A stretch of 64,000 nt of DNA from Belliella aquatica. Its GTDB lineage: Bacteria > Bacteroidota > Bacteroidia > Cytophagales > Cyclobacteriaceae. The stretch lies in assembly GCF_014637795.1 (NCBI RefSeq), contig NZ_BMFD01000005.1:248001-312000 (forward strand). Reading direction: 5' to 3'. Position numbers and translations under genes: made by a program. The notes under the pieces are model-generated. The model made no database searches. It was not told the origin of the DNA and saw nothing but the letters and a program-made list of their open reading frames with translations. Shown in pieces: positions 1 through 9,201 of the stretch (positions are counted from its first letter, which is position 1; every line of letters begins with the position of its first letter).

Positions 1-722
1 CATTATTGAAGCATTTTTATAAAATTGACAATTGGGATATTCCTGAAAACTACCTCTGCCCTCCTATCCCTGGAAGAGCTGATTATATTCATTATATCGC
101 AGATTTACTTACTGACAAAAATGGTAAATCACAAAAGCAGACTAAATGTCTGGATATTGGAGTAGGTGCCAATTGTATCTACCCTATCATTGGTGTCATG
201 GAATATGATTGGACATTCGTGGGCTCTGATATTGATCCAGAAGCTATAGATGCTGCTCAAAAGACGATCAATAACAACCCGAATCTAAAGTCTAATGTCT
301 TTCTCAGACTACAGACGAAAAAAAGAAACTTTTTTACTGACATCATTCATGAAGGTGAATTTTACGATGTCAGTATCTGCAACCCACCTTTTCACGCTTC
401 TGCCAAAGAAGCACAAGCAAGCAGCTTGCGAAAACTCAGCAATCTCAAAGGCCAAAAAGTAACAAAAGCAACACTCAACTTTGGCGGACAGAGTAATGAA
501 TTGTGGTATGAAGGAGGCGAGTTGAAATTTCTCAATGACATGATTTATGAAAGCAGGAGATTTGGCAAACAATGTCGCTGGTTTACTAGCTTGGTTTCAA
601 AAGAGGCTAATCTTCCCTTTGTCTACAAAACGCTAGATGCCGTCCAACCGAAAATCATCAAAACCATAGAAATGGGTCAAGGAAATAAAATTAGCAGAAT
701 TGTGGCTTGGAGTTTTGTGTAA
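1..722 (+). CDS. rlmF: 23S rRNA (adenine-N6)-methyltransferase RlmF, 5' end missing
   Basis: SAM-dependent methyltransferase of the RlmF (YbiN) family, which methylates A1618 of 23S rRNA in the cytoplasm. The reading frame is open to the left window edge. The residues LLKHFY before the conserved [17 protein letters not shown] block show that the N-terminus lies outside the window, so the TTG at position 6 is not the real start. A SAM-binding stretch LDIGVGANC lies about 49-57 residues after that TTG, and the N6-adenine methyltransferase signature NPPF follows at about 126-129. Roughly 50-70 N-terminal residues are missing, judging from the usual family length of about 300. It is followed by 170 bp without a gene. 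Confidence 0.93.
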   Translation, partial: LLKHFYKIDNWDIPENYLCPPIPGRADYIHYIADLLTDKNGKSQKQTKCLDIGVGANCIYPIIGVMEYDWTFVGSDIDPEAIDAAQKTINNNPNLKSNVFLRLQTKKRNFFTDIIHEGEFYDVSICNPPFHASAKEAQASSLRKLSNLKGQKVTKATLNFGGQSNELWYEGGELKFLNDMIYESRRFGKQCRWFTSLVSKEANLPFVYKTLDAVQPKIIKTIEMGQGNKISRIVAWSFV

Positions 723-786
723 ATCTGAATCTTTATACTTTTCCTAGATTCATATAAATAAATAAAAAGGGTTCCTTTATTATTTT

Positions 787-801
787 CTTAGCACCTTCGT
801 G
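787..801 (+). repeat. Copy of dispersed CTTAGnnnCTTCGTG word
   Basis: The 15-bp word CTTAGCACCTTCGTG matches the first half of the dispersed element seen at full length at 8626-8650 (minus) and 9491-9515 (plus). It lies about 90 bp before the next gene start. Its function is unknown. Confidence 0.45.
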
Positions 802-892
802 TAAAATGTTTTATCATATTCAAAAATTGTATTGAAATTACAATTTCAAAGTTGATAACGAGTACACAGCTTTGATTGAAATGAAACGATAA

Positions 893-2281
893 ATGCGAAT
901 CACCTCCCAAAAAATGAAAAAAATATCACTTTTATATATTCTGACTTACTTTGCCTTAAATTCTTCTGCTATTAGTCAAACATTAATTGACAATTACAAT
1001 CCTCCCAATAAACTCAGAGTGTTTATCGATGGCTGTGAACGGAGAGATGGAGGCTGTGATATGGATTATATCAGAACGGAAATTACGGCAGTTGATTTCT
1101 ACAGGGATAATGAAATGGCTGATGTCTTTTTGCTCATTAACAATAACAGGTCTGGTGGCGGAGGTCGCCAATACCAACTGATTTTTATAGGTCAACAAAA
1201 CATTTATGCGGGAAGAAGAGACACTCTTTATGTAAATAACAAACAAACGGATACTGACTTTGAAGTGCGTGAAAAGCTTACTCGGTTTATCAAATTAGGT
1301 TTAGCTCCGTTTGTTGCGAAGACCAAAGCAGGAGAGGGCGTTGATATCAATATGAAGACCGACCAGAGCGACCTGGAAGATACTAGACAGGAAAGTGTTG
1401 ATTCCTGGAATTACTGGGTTTTCAATGTTGGCAGTGATGCGAACTTTGAAATAGAGGAATTGAGCAGGCAAATCAATTTTGGTGGAGACTTCAATATAAA
1501 TCGCATCACGAACGAGTGGAAAATTTCCATATCTGGGAGAGTAAGTGAAAGACTGAGAACCACGATTCAAAAGGAACCAAGAGTTGATCAGAATGGCGCT
1601 CCTGTTCTTGATAACAACGGCAACCAAATCATCGATGAAATTGAGAACAATTTTGATGTTTCAGAATTTGGATTTGGTCACCAGCTGGTGAAGTCCATTT
1701 CACCCCGCTGGTCTTATGGATATGATGTTGAAGGACGTCAGAATACTCGCTTTAATTACAAGTTTCAGGTCAGCATCAGACCAGCTTTAGAGTTCAATTT
1801 TTTTCCTGAATCAGAGCAGAATTCCAGGTTTCTGAGAGTGAATTATGGGATTGAAGTAAGAAACAATAGCTATGTGGAGGAAACGATCTACGGGGCAGTT
1901 CAAGAAACCCGGGCTCTCCAAAGTCTAAGAGCCAGTCTGGGACTAAATCAACGATGGGGTAACCTGCAAGTTGGATATCGTCTGAGAAATTATTTAGATG
2001 ATTTTAGCTTTTGGACCACAGGTATGAGTGTCAGTGCAGAAGTCCGTGTAACTGGGAATTTTTCTTTTTATGTAAGAGCAGAAGGTAACTACGTCAAGGA
2101 CCAGATTTACCTGGCATCAGGAGATTTCTCCGAACAGGATATCTTGAGCGGGAGAGTCACCCTACCCTCAGCATATACCATTGATACAAGATTTGGGTTT
2201 AATTACAGGTTTGGTTCCAATCTCAATAACTTCGTGAATCAACGATTTTTTGGACGGGCAAATTTTGTTGGGAATGATTGA
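893..2281 (+). CDS. Exported outer-membrane beta-barrel-like protein, unknown function
   Basis: I do not recognise a named family. The N-terminus carries a signal peptide (hydrophobic stretch about residues 10-25, ending SAISQ). Starting at the internal ATG at 914 (MKKISLL) would give an equally good signal peptide and is a real alternative. The first 150 residues hold a small cysteine-containing region (CERRDGGCD). The rest is rich in alternating aromatic and polar strands, with RWGNLQVGYRLRNY-like repeats and a final FGFNYRFGS strand, as expected of an outer-membrane barrel. Family relatives with a similar 'beta-barrel after a short periplasmic domain' layout are common in Bacteroidota. It stands alone and ends in a clear intrinsic terminator. 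Confidence 0.75.
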   Translation: MRITSQKMKKISLLYILTYFALNSSAISQTLIDNYNPPNKLRVFIDGCERRDGGCDMDYIRTEITAVDFYRDNEMADVFLLINNNRSGGGGRQYQLIFIGQQNIYAGRRDTLYVNNKQTDTDFEVREKLTRFIKLGLAPFVAKTKAGEGVDINMKTDQSDLEDTRQESVDSWNYWVFNVGSDANFEIEELSRQINFGGDFNINRITNEWKISISGRVSERLRTTIQKEPRVDQNGAPVLDNNGNQIIDEIENNFDVSEFGFGHQLVKSISPRWSYGYDVEGRQNTRFNYKFQVSIRPALEFNFFPESEQNSRFLRVNYGIEVRNNSYVEETIYGAVQETRALQSLRASLGLNQRWGNLQVGYRLRNYLDDFSFWTTGMSVSAEVRVTGNFSFYVRAEGNYVKDQIYLASGDFSEQDILSGRVTLPSAYTIDTRFGFNYRFGSNLNNFVNQRFFGRANFVGND

Positions 2282-2308
2282 TGGATCATTCTAAAGTTTT
2301 AGGATAAA

Positions 2309-2348
2309 AGAAATTCAATGATTTTGACAAATCACTGAATTTCTTTTT
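2309..2348 (+). terminator. Intrinsic terminator of the barrel gene
   Basis: Two 16-base arms (2309-2324 and 2329-2344) pair around a 4-base loop TGAC with one A-C mismatch. On the plus strand the stem runs into five T residues (2344-2348). It sits in the space shared by two convergent genes. Confidence 0.8.
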
Positions 2349-2427
2349 GATTATTTATCAAGGCCTATTAAAACTATAACTCTTTTATAATCCGTCAAAT
2401 GAAGATTAAATTCTAGATTTACCCCCC

Positions 2428-3312
2428 CTACCTCATTTTCTCCAAATCCTCCAAACTATACTTCGGAGTTCCTCCTTTTTGACTGGCTACATAAGCACCA
2501 AGCTTGCAAGCAAAATCAAGGATTTCTTGAGGTTTCTTTCCCTCGAGATACATTTTCACAAATCCACTTAAGAAAGCATCTCCTGCTCCTACTGTGTCTT
2601 GAACTTCCACTTTATAACCTTGATGTCTAGTGAATTGTCCATTTTGATACATCATGGCGCCCTGACTCCCCAAAGTGATACAAATGGTCTCAATCGGGTA
2701 TTCTTCTTCGAGATATCTACAAAGTTTCTCTGCAAGATCTCCTCCACGCTTCAATTCAAAGAAATCAGCTAAAATCTCCAATTCATCTTCATTAATTTTG
2801 AGGATGTCTGTATAACCTAGCAAACTATCGATCTTATAAAAATCTATAAATGGCGCACGCAAATTGATATCGAAGACAGTTAAGAGGGGTTGGTGAACCA
2901 AATGATAGAGTGTTTTCCATGATTGGTCGTTTCTCACTCCCAAGCTTCCAAAAATCAATGCTTTGGCTTCTTGAACCACTCCTAGATTCTCTTCAGTCAA
3001 AGTGATAAAATCCCAAGCAGCAGGCTCAATGATTTCATATTTGATATTTTCTTTATCTGCATTGTTGACAATGACTTTTCCCGTTAGATATACTTCATCC
3101 TCCTGAATTTGGGTAAGCGGTAAGCCATATTCTTTGACAAATTCTTTGAGTTTGTGGCCATGTTCATCTTTTCCCAAACGCGAAATCATCTCTACATCCA
3201 TCCCCAATTGCTTAAGATTAAGGGCAACATTCATTGGTGCTCCGCCTGCAACTTCCCCGTCAGGAAACACATCCCAAAGCATCTCTCCAAAACAAATAAT
3301 TTTCTTAGTCAT
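2428..3312 (-). CDS. PfkB-family fructokinase
   Basis: Cytoplasmic ATP-dependent carbohydrate kinase of the ribokinase/PfkB family, 294 residues. The N-terminal substrate region has GEMLWDVFPDG and GGAPMNVA (about 9-31). The C-terminal PfkB signature DTVGAGDAFLSGF (about 239-251) contains the GAGD anion hole and the catalytic Asp at 245. The GE-L-D-FP opening is typical of bacterial fructokinases. It is the last gene of a three-gene minus-strand operon, and its start overlaps the porter stop by 8 bp, which implies translational coupling. With a GH32 fructanase and a sugar porter upstream, fructose is the probable substrate, giving fructose-6-phosphate. The exact sugar is inferred from context. 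Confidence 0.88.
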   Translation of the reverse strand: MTKKIICFGEMLWDVFPDGEVAGGAPMNVALNLKQLGMDVEMISRLGKDEHGHKLKEFVKEYGLPLTQIQEDEVYLTGKVIVNNADKENIKYEIIEPAAWDFITLTEENLGVVQEAKALIFGSLGVRNDQSWKTLYHLVHQPLLTVFDINLRAPFIDFYKIDSLLGYTDILKINEDELEILADFFELKRGGDLAEKLCRYLEEEYPIETICITLGSQGAMMYQNGQFTRHQGYKVEVQDTVGAGDAFLSGFVKMYLEGKKPQEILDFACKLGAYVASQKGGTPKYSLEDLEKMR

Positions 3313-4648
3313 GACTTTTTTGTAAATCTTTTTGAATTTCTTCTAAGGAACGGCCTTTGGTCTCAGGCATTTTTACCGCTACCCAAATTAATTGCAGTAC
3401 CATCATTACTGCAAAAAATGCAAAGATATTTCCCGCACCATAGCGATTGGCGATTAAAGGAAAAACATTAGCAATTACCGCTGCCAAAATCCAATGTGTA
3501 AATGAGCCCATGGATTGGCCATAGGCTCGGAGTTCATTGGGGAAAATCTCAGATATAAATACCCAAATCACAGACCCTTGACCGATCGCATGTGCAGCTA
3601 TAAAACCAAACACAAAGTATGGTAAAAGACTACTTTCGATCACTCCTCCAAAATAACTATAGGCCATCAGTGAAAGTGAGATAATATAACCCACCGAACC
3701 GATATACATCAACATCTTCCTTCCGAGTTTGTCTATCAAGTATAGCCCAAGCATCGTTGCTACTAAGTTGATCGCACCTATTCCTATCGTTGAAATCAAA
3801 GCATCTTCAGTGGCTATTCCCGCTGATTCGAAAATTCTCGGAGCAAAATAGATGATGGCATTGATTCCTGACAGCTGATTAAACACCGCCATCAAAATCG
3901 CCATAAAACTTATTTTTCTAAATTTTGAATTGAAAAGCATACTGACAGTTGCCTTGCCTCTGATTTCTTTGCTTTCTTCAATAGCTAGAGCTATCGCTTC
4001 ATCTACGCCTTCAGGATCTGTTTTGGTCAAGATTACCCTTGCTCCTTCAAAATCCTTCTTATTGGCAATAAGCCACCTTGGGCTTTTGGGTACTTTGATG
4101 ATCAAAATCGAATAAATCAAAGCTGGAATTGCCTCCACTCCCATCATCCATCTCCATGCTTCATTGAGATTGGCTGTACCGATGAGGTAGTTTGAGAAGT
4201 AGGCCATCAATATCCCAAAAACAATGTTGAATTGATATAATGCGACTAACTGTCCTCGACGAGCGGCTGGGGCAATTTCAGAAATATACATGGGTGCAAC
4301 CACGGAAGAAGCACCAACACCTAAACCTCCCAAAAACCTGAAAAACATAAATGTATTGACATCTGGAGCCAATGCTGATCCGAGTGCAGAAACCAAATAA
4401 AACAAACCAATCCAAAGTAAGGAGGTTTTTCGTCCAAACTTATCAGCAGGAATCCCACCAAATAATGCACCTATCACAGTCCCATACAATGCAATCGCAA
4501 CCGCCATTCCATGTTTCAAATCTGACAAGTCCCAAAGGCTTTGAATATCTCTTTCCGCTCCTGAAATCACCGCGGTATCAAATCCAAACAGAAAACCACC
4601 TAAAGCAGCTGTGATGGAAAGGAATAAAACATAATTTTTGCTTTGCAT
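3305..4648 (-). CDS. Sugar porter, major facilitator superfamily
   Basis: Twelve-helix inner-membrane proton/sugar symporter of the MFS sugar porter family, 447 residues. It shows the family motifs in order: a GFDTAVISGAE segment in helix 1, D-FGRK between helices 2 and 3, PKSPRWL before the central loop, QLSGINAIIYFAP in helix 7, D-LGRK between helices 8 and 9, and PETKGRSLEEIQ at the C-terminus. It lies between the GH32 enzyme (66-bp gap) and the fructokinase (8-bp overlap), so it probably imports fructose or sucrose released by GH32. There is no SusC/SusD pair here. Uptake across the outer membrane must therefore use another route or porins. Confidence 0.9.
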   Translation of the reverse strand: MQSKNYVLFLSITAALGGFLFGFDTAVISGAERDIQSLWDLSDLKHGMAVAIALYGTVIGALFGGIPADKFGRKTSLLWIGLFYLVSALGSALAPDVNTFMFFRFLGGLGVGASSVVAPMYISEIAPAARRGQLVALYQFNIVFGILMAYFSNYLIGTANLNEAWRWMMGVEAIPALIYSILIIKVPKSPRWLIANKKDFEGARVILTKTDPEGVDEAIALAIEESKEIRGKATVSMLFNSKFRKISFMAILMAVFNQLSGINAIIYFAPRIFESAGIATEDALISTIGIGAINLVATMLGLYLIDKLGRKMLMYIGSVGYIISLSLMAYSYFGGVIESSLLPYFVFGFIAAHAIGQGSVIWVFISEIFPNELRAYGQSMGSFTHWILAAVIANVFPLIANRYGAGNIFAFFAVMMVLQLIWVAVKMPETKGRSLEEIQKDLQKSHD

Positions 4649-4714
4649 ATTTTGGGGAATAGTTGATAGAGTTATTGGGTTAATTAGTTAATGGATTATT
4701 TGGGAATGGTTTTG

Positions 4715-6214
4715 TTAATTTCCCCAGATCGATTTTAATAGATGAATTTCGACTTTAGAATCCATTCCCTGAAGACTCAACTCTGTGTAAGCTGAAGTTG
4801 GAAAGATCAGTTCTGTGATGACAGATTTTCCATCATTGAAGAATATCTCAATAGATGATCGATCAAGGAATATTCGGATATCCTTTACTTCAACTCCTTT
4901 CAGAGGAACATTATGAACTGCTGCAAATACATCAGAAAAATCTTTCAATCCTGCTTGACTTCTGTCAAAAAGTACTAGATCATCCGTTTTGTCAATGACT
5001 AGTTTATCTCCCTGATCGTTGCTAAAAGTCATTTTAAAATCACCTCCTAGTGACTTCATCTCAATTTCCAACACATCAGAAGTAAGACTGATCAAATCCC
5101 CTTCCTGCTCCTTTGTGCTTTCTCTAAGCTTTTCCAATTCTTCAACTGGCCTTGATGCAATAGAATAATCGTCTCCATTCTTCATTAGCTCCAAGCTTCT
5201 AGGAACTGTCATCGCTGACCTCCATACTTCTGTTGGGACTTCATTTGCATAGAGCCAATTGCTCATCCAACCGAGAAATAAGCGGCGACCATCTTCTTTT
5301 GGCACATCAGACCAAGTCACTCCGGCGTAATTATCTGCACCGTAGTCAAGCCATTTGACCTCAGTGGTTTCTGTTGTAAAGACTTTTCCATCAAAATCGC
5401 CCACAAAATATTGCGTCGCAGAGCCTCCATTAGGACCGCCAGGATTTATACTAACTAATAAAATCCATTTCTCTTCTCCAGTCTCTGTCGTCAAAGGAAA
5501 TAAGTCAGGGCATTCCCAGACTCCGCCATAAGCCGCCCATTCTGGATTGAAATCACTTTGATACGTCCATTCCAAAAGGTTTGATGAAGTATAAAAGCTG
5601 ATTTTATCTTTGACGGCCAAAGACATAATCCAAGATTCACTTTCCTCGTGCCATGTTACTTTAGGATCTCTGAAGTCTTTGATTCCTGGATTGGCCAATA
5701 CAGGATTGTTTTCATATTTCGTCCATGTTCGTCCTTTATCATTACTGTACGCAATACCTTGGGTCTGATAGTCATCTCTTCCTGCCTTTTCTCCTGAATC
5801 TAAATGATAGGTATAAATTGCAATCATCGGAGGCTGATTTCCTGTTCCCAAACCGCTAGTATTTTCCCAATCTACAACTGCAGAACCCGAGAAAATCCAG
5901 CCCAATTCGTCAGGATAGATTGCTATTGGAAGATGTTCCCAATGAATCAAATCAGTAGATATTGCATGACCCCAATGCATAGGTCCCCATACATTTCCAT
6001 CTGGATAATATTGATAAAAAAGATGGTATTCTCCATCAAAATAAACCATTCCATTTGGATCATTCATCCAATTGGCCGGAGGTGAAAAATGATATTGAGG
6101 TCTAAATTGTTCATCAAACTCTCTGTTTTCTTCAACCACCGTCTCTTTTTGAGAACAGGCTTGAAAAAACGTGATAGAAATAAACAAAAGCAATGTGCTA
6201 ATTCTGGTATTCAT
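4715..6214 (-). CDS. GH32 fructan/sucrose hydrolase, lipoprotein
   Basis: Glycoside hydrolase family 32 enzyme (levanase, inulinase or invertase class), 499 residues. A lipoprotein signal peptide ends FFQAC with the lipidated Cys at 20. The five-bladed catalytic domain carries WMNDPNG (about 49-55; nucleophile Asp 52), FRDP (about 181-184; transition-state stabiliser) and WECPDLF (about 233-239; acid/base Glu 234). A C-terminal beta-sandwich follows and contains IRIFLDRSSIEIFFNDG. The protein is anchored in an outer or inner membrane leaflet and cuts beta-fructosides outside the cytoplasm. It is first in the operon with the porter and fructokinase. A perfect 10-bp inverted repeat lies 29 bp upstream of its start. 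Substrate chain length cannot be told from sequence. Confidence 0.93.
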   Translation of the reverse strand: MNTRISTLLLFISITFFQACSQKETVVEENREFDEQFRPQYHFSPPANWMNDPNGMVYFDGEYHLFYQYYPDGNVWGPMHWGHAISTDLIHWEHLPIAIYPDELGWIFSGSAVVDWENTSGLGTGNQPPMIAIYTYHLDSGEKAGRDDYQTQGIAYSNDKGRTWTKYENNPVLANPGIKDFRDPKVTWHEESESWIMSLAVKDKISFYTSSNLLEWTYQSDFNPEWAAYGGVWECPDLFPLTTETGEEKWILLVSINPGGPNGGSATQYFVGDFDGKVFTTETTEVKWLDYGADNYAGVTWSDVPKEDGRRLFLGWMSNWLYANEVPTEVWRSAMTVPRSLELMKNGDDYSIASRPVEELEKLRESTKEQEGDLISLTSDVLEIEMKSLGGDFKMTFSNDQGDKLVIDKTDDLVLFDRSQAGLKDFSDVFAAVHNVPLKGVEVKDIRIFLDRSSIEIFFNDGKSVITELIFPTSAYTELSLQGMDSKVEIHLLKSIWGN

Positions 6215-6242
6215 TAGGGTCGTAGGTTAAAGTAAAAGCTTA

Positions 6243-6274
6243 AATTACATGAAAAATCCTGAAATCATGTAATT
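6243..6274. promoter_or_regulatory. Perfect 10-bp inverted repeat ahead of the GH32 operon
   Basis: AATTACATGA at 6243-6252 is repeated inverted at 6265-6274 with a 12-bp spacer. It lies between the stop of the DUF4221 gene and the start of the GH32 gene, both on the minus strand. It could be an operator for the fructan operon or a weak terminator for the DUF4221 gene. The T-run after it on the minus strand is short and broken, which favours an operator slightly. Confidence 0.5.
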
Positions 6275-6320
6275 GTCACCCAAGAACTATTATCCTCAAT
6301 AAAACACAGAAGCAAAATAT

Positions 6321-7466
6321 TCAAAAACTAAATAATTCAAAAGCCATTCTATCTTCTTCATTCTCTGGATTATCAGGATTATTTAATGAAATGTATAATC
6401 CACTTTTCCCAACAAATGAATTCAAAGGCAAATACTTACTTCCTCCAAAAATATTTTCACCTAAAAGCTCTAAATTCTTATCGAAAACCATAACTACAAA
6501 TTGCCTAGGATTATTCCTCAAAGCTCTCACTTCATCTTCCGTCTCCACGTCCAAATCTGGATAAGCAAAGCGATAAAAAACCTCTCTGTAAGGATCATAA
6601 AGCAAATTGTCATAACGAGAAGAGGCAAAACTATATTTCTGAGACTGAATAGGTGTTCTATCTATCGGTAACAAAGGTAATTTTTCACTTAAATATTTAC
6701 TTTTTCCTTCAACAACTTGTAAAGGCGCATCGAAACTTTCTGACCAGTACAAATGATGATCTCCGAAGAAGGAATAGACAAGTTTGTCTTCGCTTTGCGC
6801 TCCACTGCTCTCAAACCTTTTGAATCCAGCTTCCAAATATCCCTTAGGGTAATAATGGGGCAACAAATCTGTTTGCATGGTTTCTAGATTAAGCCTAAAT
6901 CCTAAACTTGATCCGGCAAGCATATCATCAGTCATTTCAAAGTAATTGGAAACGATGGTAGGTTGAGTTTTGAAAATCACTTCATTTCCTCTGATAAATG
7001 GAGGAGTGATAAAACTGATGTTATGAACGAATGCAGCAGTATGATTTTCTGGAGCATCATACCTGAATTTATCCTTGACATTTCCAGAAGTGTCTGTTAA
7101 GCTAAAATAGGATCCTCGGAAAGGAAAAAGAAAAATACTATCTAAAGCATGTACATGAAATGCCATCAACTCACCAACACCTTGATCACCTTCTTTTTCA
7201 AAAGGAATAGAATTGATCAATTTCCCATCTTCTAAATCATACATTTGAAGTGAATTTGCAGCCCAATTAATATTGAATACTATTTCCTTTTCTGCCTCCA
7301 CATATTGTAGACCCATACTAAAATCAGGAGTAGTTTCATCAATCAAAAGACTTACTTTGCCTTTTGATGTCATTTGAAATTCTTTTGTTGCTTTTCTAGA
7401 GCTCGAATCACAAGAGTAGCATAATAGTAGGGTAATGCAAAAAAAGAAAATATAAGTCTGTTTCAT
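6321..7466 (-). CDS. DUF4221-family lipoprotein
   Basis: Exported lipoprotein of 381 residues; the signal peptide ends LLCYSC with the lipidated Cys at about 19. The mature part looks like a beta-propeller-type DUF4221 protein, with repeated short strands such as LQMYDLEDGKL, DKLVYSFFGDHHLYW and FVVMVFDKNLELLGENIF. DUF4221 has no established function. A second, divergent member of the same layout lies at 58077-59270, and the two share the 'YDL-G', 'Y-F--D-LY' and 'F-D----L' positions. Unlike that copy, no small exported peptide gene is visible upstream of this one. It lies on the same strand as the fructan operon, 106 bp from the GH32 start, but is probably a separate unit. Confidence 0.8.
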   Translation of the reverse strand: MKQTYIFFFCITLLLCYSCDSSSRKATKEFQMTSKGKVSLLIDETTPDFSMGLQYVEAEKEIVFNINWAANSLQMYDLEDGKLINSIPFEKEGDQGVGELMAFHVHALDSIFLFPFRGSYFSLTDTSGNVKDKFRYDAPENHTAAFVHNISFITPPFIRGNEVIFKTQPTIVSNYFEMTDDMLAGSSLGFRLNLETMQTDLLPHYYPKGYLEAGFKRFESSGAQSEDKLVYSFFGDHHLYWSESFDAPLQVVEGKSKYLSEKLPLLPIDRTPIQSQKYSFASSRYDNLLYDPYREVFYRFAYPDLDVETEDEVRALRNNPRQFVVMVFDKNLELLGENIFGGSKYLPLNSFVGKSGLYISLNNPDNPENEEDRMAFELFSF

Positions 7467-7732
7467 GAAAACTGTTATTGAAATGAATTCAAACCTAATG
7501 ATTTAATTTCAAAAATTCAATTGTTTAGCACCTGGTTTTTATCGAGGATATCCTCCGCTTCTTTTAAAATTGTGCTTAAATAATAAAAGCCTAAACAGTT
7601 AATAACAAATTGTGTGAAAGAATTGGTGTTTTGATTGTTAAAAAAGCAAATCATAACCTGATACTTTTCTCAACTTTTTATCCAAAGTCCAAAGTTTGAG
7701 TTTATTTGCAGATTAATTCATTCAATTCTAAA

Positions 7733-8608
7733 TCATTTCAACAACCCCAAAACCTTCTCTAAAGCTGGATTCCTATTCCCCTTTTTCCAAACTGCATACA
7801 GCTCTGTTTTTTGCTTGATCCTATTCAATTCTATAAATTTCACCTTGAGGTCATATCCCTGTTGCAGGGAAGTTGGTATGATAGCTACCCCTAGACCTGC
7901 TTCCACCAGTTTGAAAATAGTCAAAGCATGGACAGACTTATGGGTAATTCTAGGAGAAAAGTTTTGGTCCTCACAAATTGACATAATCTTATCATAGTAG
8001 ATAGAAGAATAGTCATGAGAAAAGAGGATAAAGTTTTCTTCCTTCAATTGCGCAACATTTTTAAAACTATCTTCAGATAAATGATGATTCAAAGGCAGAA
8101 CCAATGAAAAAGTATCCTGTTGCACCATTTTCATCTGTAGTACCTCAGGAACCCGTGCTAGCCTCACAAAACCCAAATCCAATTTATCCTTTTCGAGCAT
8201 CTCAATTTGTAAAGTATTGCTGAGTTCCTCCATAGTGGTTTGGATACCTGGGAAGTGCTGGGAGATTTTTACTAGGAGTTCAGGAAGGATAGTATGGGCA
8301 GCAGATCCAAGAAACCCTATTCTAAGTTCACCAATATTTCCAATTGCAATCTCCTTGAGTTGGGTTTTGGTGAGTTCGAGGTGGTTGAAAATGTAATCTA
8401 CTTCAGATTTGAGGTAATGTCCTGCAGCTGTTAATTCTACTCTTCTCTTAGTTCTTTCAAAAAGCTGCACCGCCAATATTTCCTCCATCTGCATAATCTG
8501 ACGGCTGAGTCCTGGTTGGGAGATAAATAAGCGTTCCGCTGCCCTGCCAAAGTTCAGTTCTTCGGCTACGGCACGGAAATATTCGAGGTGTCGGAGTTCT
8601 ATATTCAA
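7733..8608 (-). CDS. LysR-family transcriptional regulator, TTG start
   Basis: DNA-binding regulator of 291 residues. The N-terminal winged helix-turn-helix covers about 1-60 (ELRHLEYFRAVAEELNFGRA, then QPGLSRQI). The C-terminal periplasmic-binding-protein-like effector domain covers about 90-290. The start must be TTG at 8608, because an in-frame TGA lies two codons upstream and no ATG is available. A copy of the dispersed 25-bp element lies 17 bp upstream, in the same orientation relative to this gene as copies ahead of hutH and hutI. LysR proteins usually control neighbouring or divergent genes. Control of hut genes is possible but only an inference from the shared element. Confidence 0.88.
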   Translation of the reverse strand: MNIELRHLEYFRAVAEELNFGRAAERLFISQPGLSRQIMQMEEILAVQLFERTKRRVELTAAGHYLKSEVDYIFNHLELTKTQLKEIAIGNIGELRIGFLGSAAHTILPELLVKISQHFPGIQTTMEELSNTLQIEMLEKDKLDLGFVRLARVPEVLQMKMVQQDTFSLVLPLNHHLSEDSFKNVAQLKEENFILFSHDYSSIYYDKIMSICEDQNFSPRITHKSVHALTIFKLVEAGLGVAIIPTSLQQGYDLKVKFIELNRIKQKTELYAVWKKGNRNPALEKVLGLLK

Positions 8609-8625
8609 GGCTCAAAGGTTTTATT

Positions 8626-8650
8626 GCCACCAAGGCACGAAGACGCTAAG
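8626..8650 (-). repeat. Dispersed 25-bp element, left copy at the GxxExxY unit
   Basis: Read on the minus strand it runs CTTAGCGTC, then TTCGTGCC, then TTGGTGGC, and ends 17 bp before the lysR TTG start. It matches the copy at 9491-9515 (opposite strand) at 20 of 25 positions without gaps. The two copies form inverted repeats around the GxxExxY gene. Confidence 0.65.
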
Positions 8651-8808
8651 GATTATTTACGGTTTATTTGGGGCGGGGACACATTTATTTTATTCCATAA
8701 TTAGCAAATTAAAAGGTAGCAATATTGACCTGAAACCATAATCTCAGAAATTTCTTTTATTTCGATACTCTCTTTGTGACATCGTTGCAATCTTTTTTTC
8801 CTACCTTT

Positions 8809-9201
8809 TTAATTACGGAATCTTTTAATGCCATTCTTTATCAAAGGAACATTAAAGTTGATAAGGAAACCTAAATTCAAATTAGTCAGTTTCAAATGGC
8901 TGATGATTTGAGCTGTCCAAACAGGATTAACTTGTTCTACTGATTTGATCTCAATGATGACTTTATCTTCCACCAATAAATCTAATCTCAAACCTTCATC
9001 AAATTGAATCCCATCATACTCTATCGGAATAGTTACTTGCCTTTTCACTTTTAAACCAGCTTTTCTTATCTCGTGTGCCAAACAAACTTCATAGATTTTT
9101 TCAAGTAATCCTGGCCCAATGGCTTTATGAATTAAAAAAGATGCATTAACAATCACTTTTCCAATTCTCTCTTCCTCAATACTAAGACCGTCAAATTCCA
9201 T
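8809..9201 (-). CDS. GxxExxY protein
   Basis: Small cytoplasmic protein of 130 residues named for its motif, seen here as GPGLLEKIYE (GLLEKIY = GxxExxY). After it come LRLDLLVEDKVIIEIKS and a short sheet region; the D...E-I-K pattern resembles a PD-(D/E)xK nuclease core, and the family is thought to be related to that fold. The start is placed at the ATG at 9201 (MEFDGLS). An upstream TTG at 9264 would add 21 residues with no family match. The biological role of the family is unknown. The gene is bracketed by 25-bp inverted repeats (8626-8650 and 9491-9515), which suggests it arrived as a unit. Confidence 0.85.
   Translation of the reverse strand: MEFDGLSIEEERIGKVIVNASFLIHKAIGPGLLEKIYEVCLAHEIRKAGLKVKRQVTIPIEYDGIQFDEGLRLDLLVEDKVIIEIKSVEQVNPVWTAQIISHLKLTNLNLGFLINFNVPLIKNGIKRFRN

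Noticed and set aside
3134-3471. Plus-strand frames across the fructokinase-porter junction
   Set aside because: They are antisense to two confidently identified genes and have no recognisable domains.
7544-7555. 12-bp palindrome GAGGATATCCTC between the DUF4221 and lysR genes
   Set aside because: It is short and lacks a loop or T-run; likely chance or part of a weak site, so not listed as a feature.
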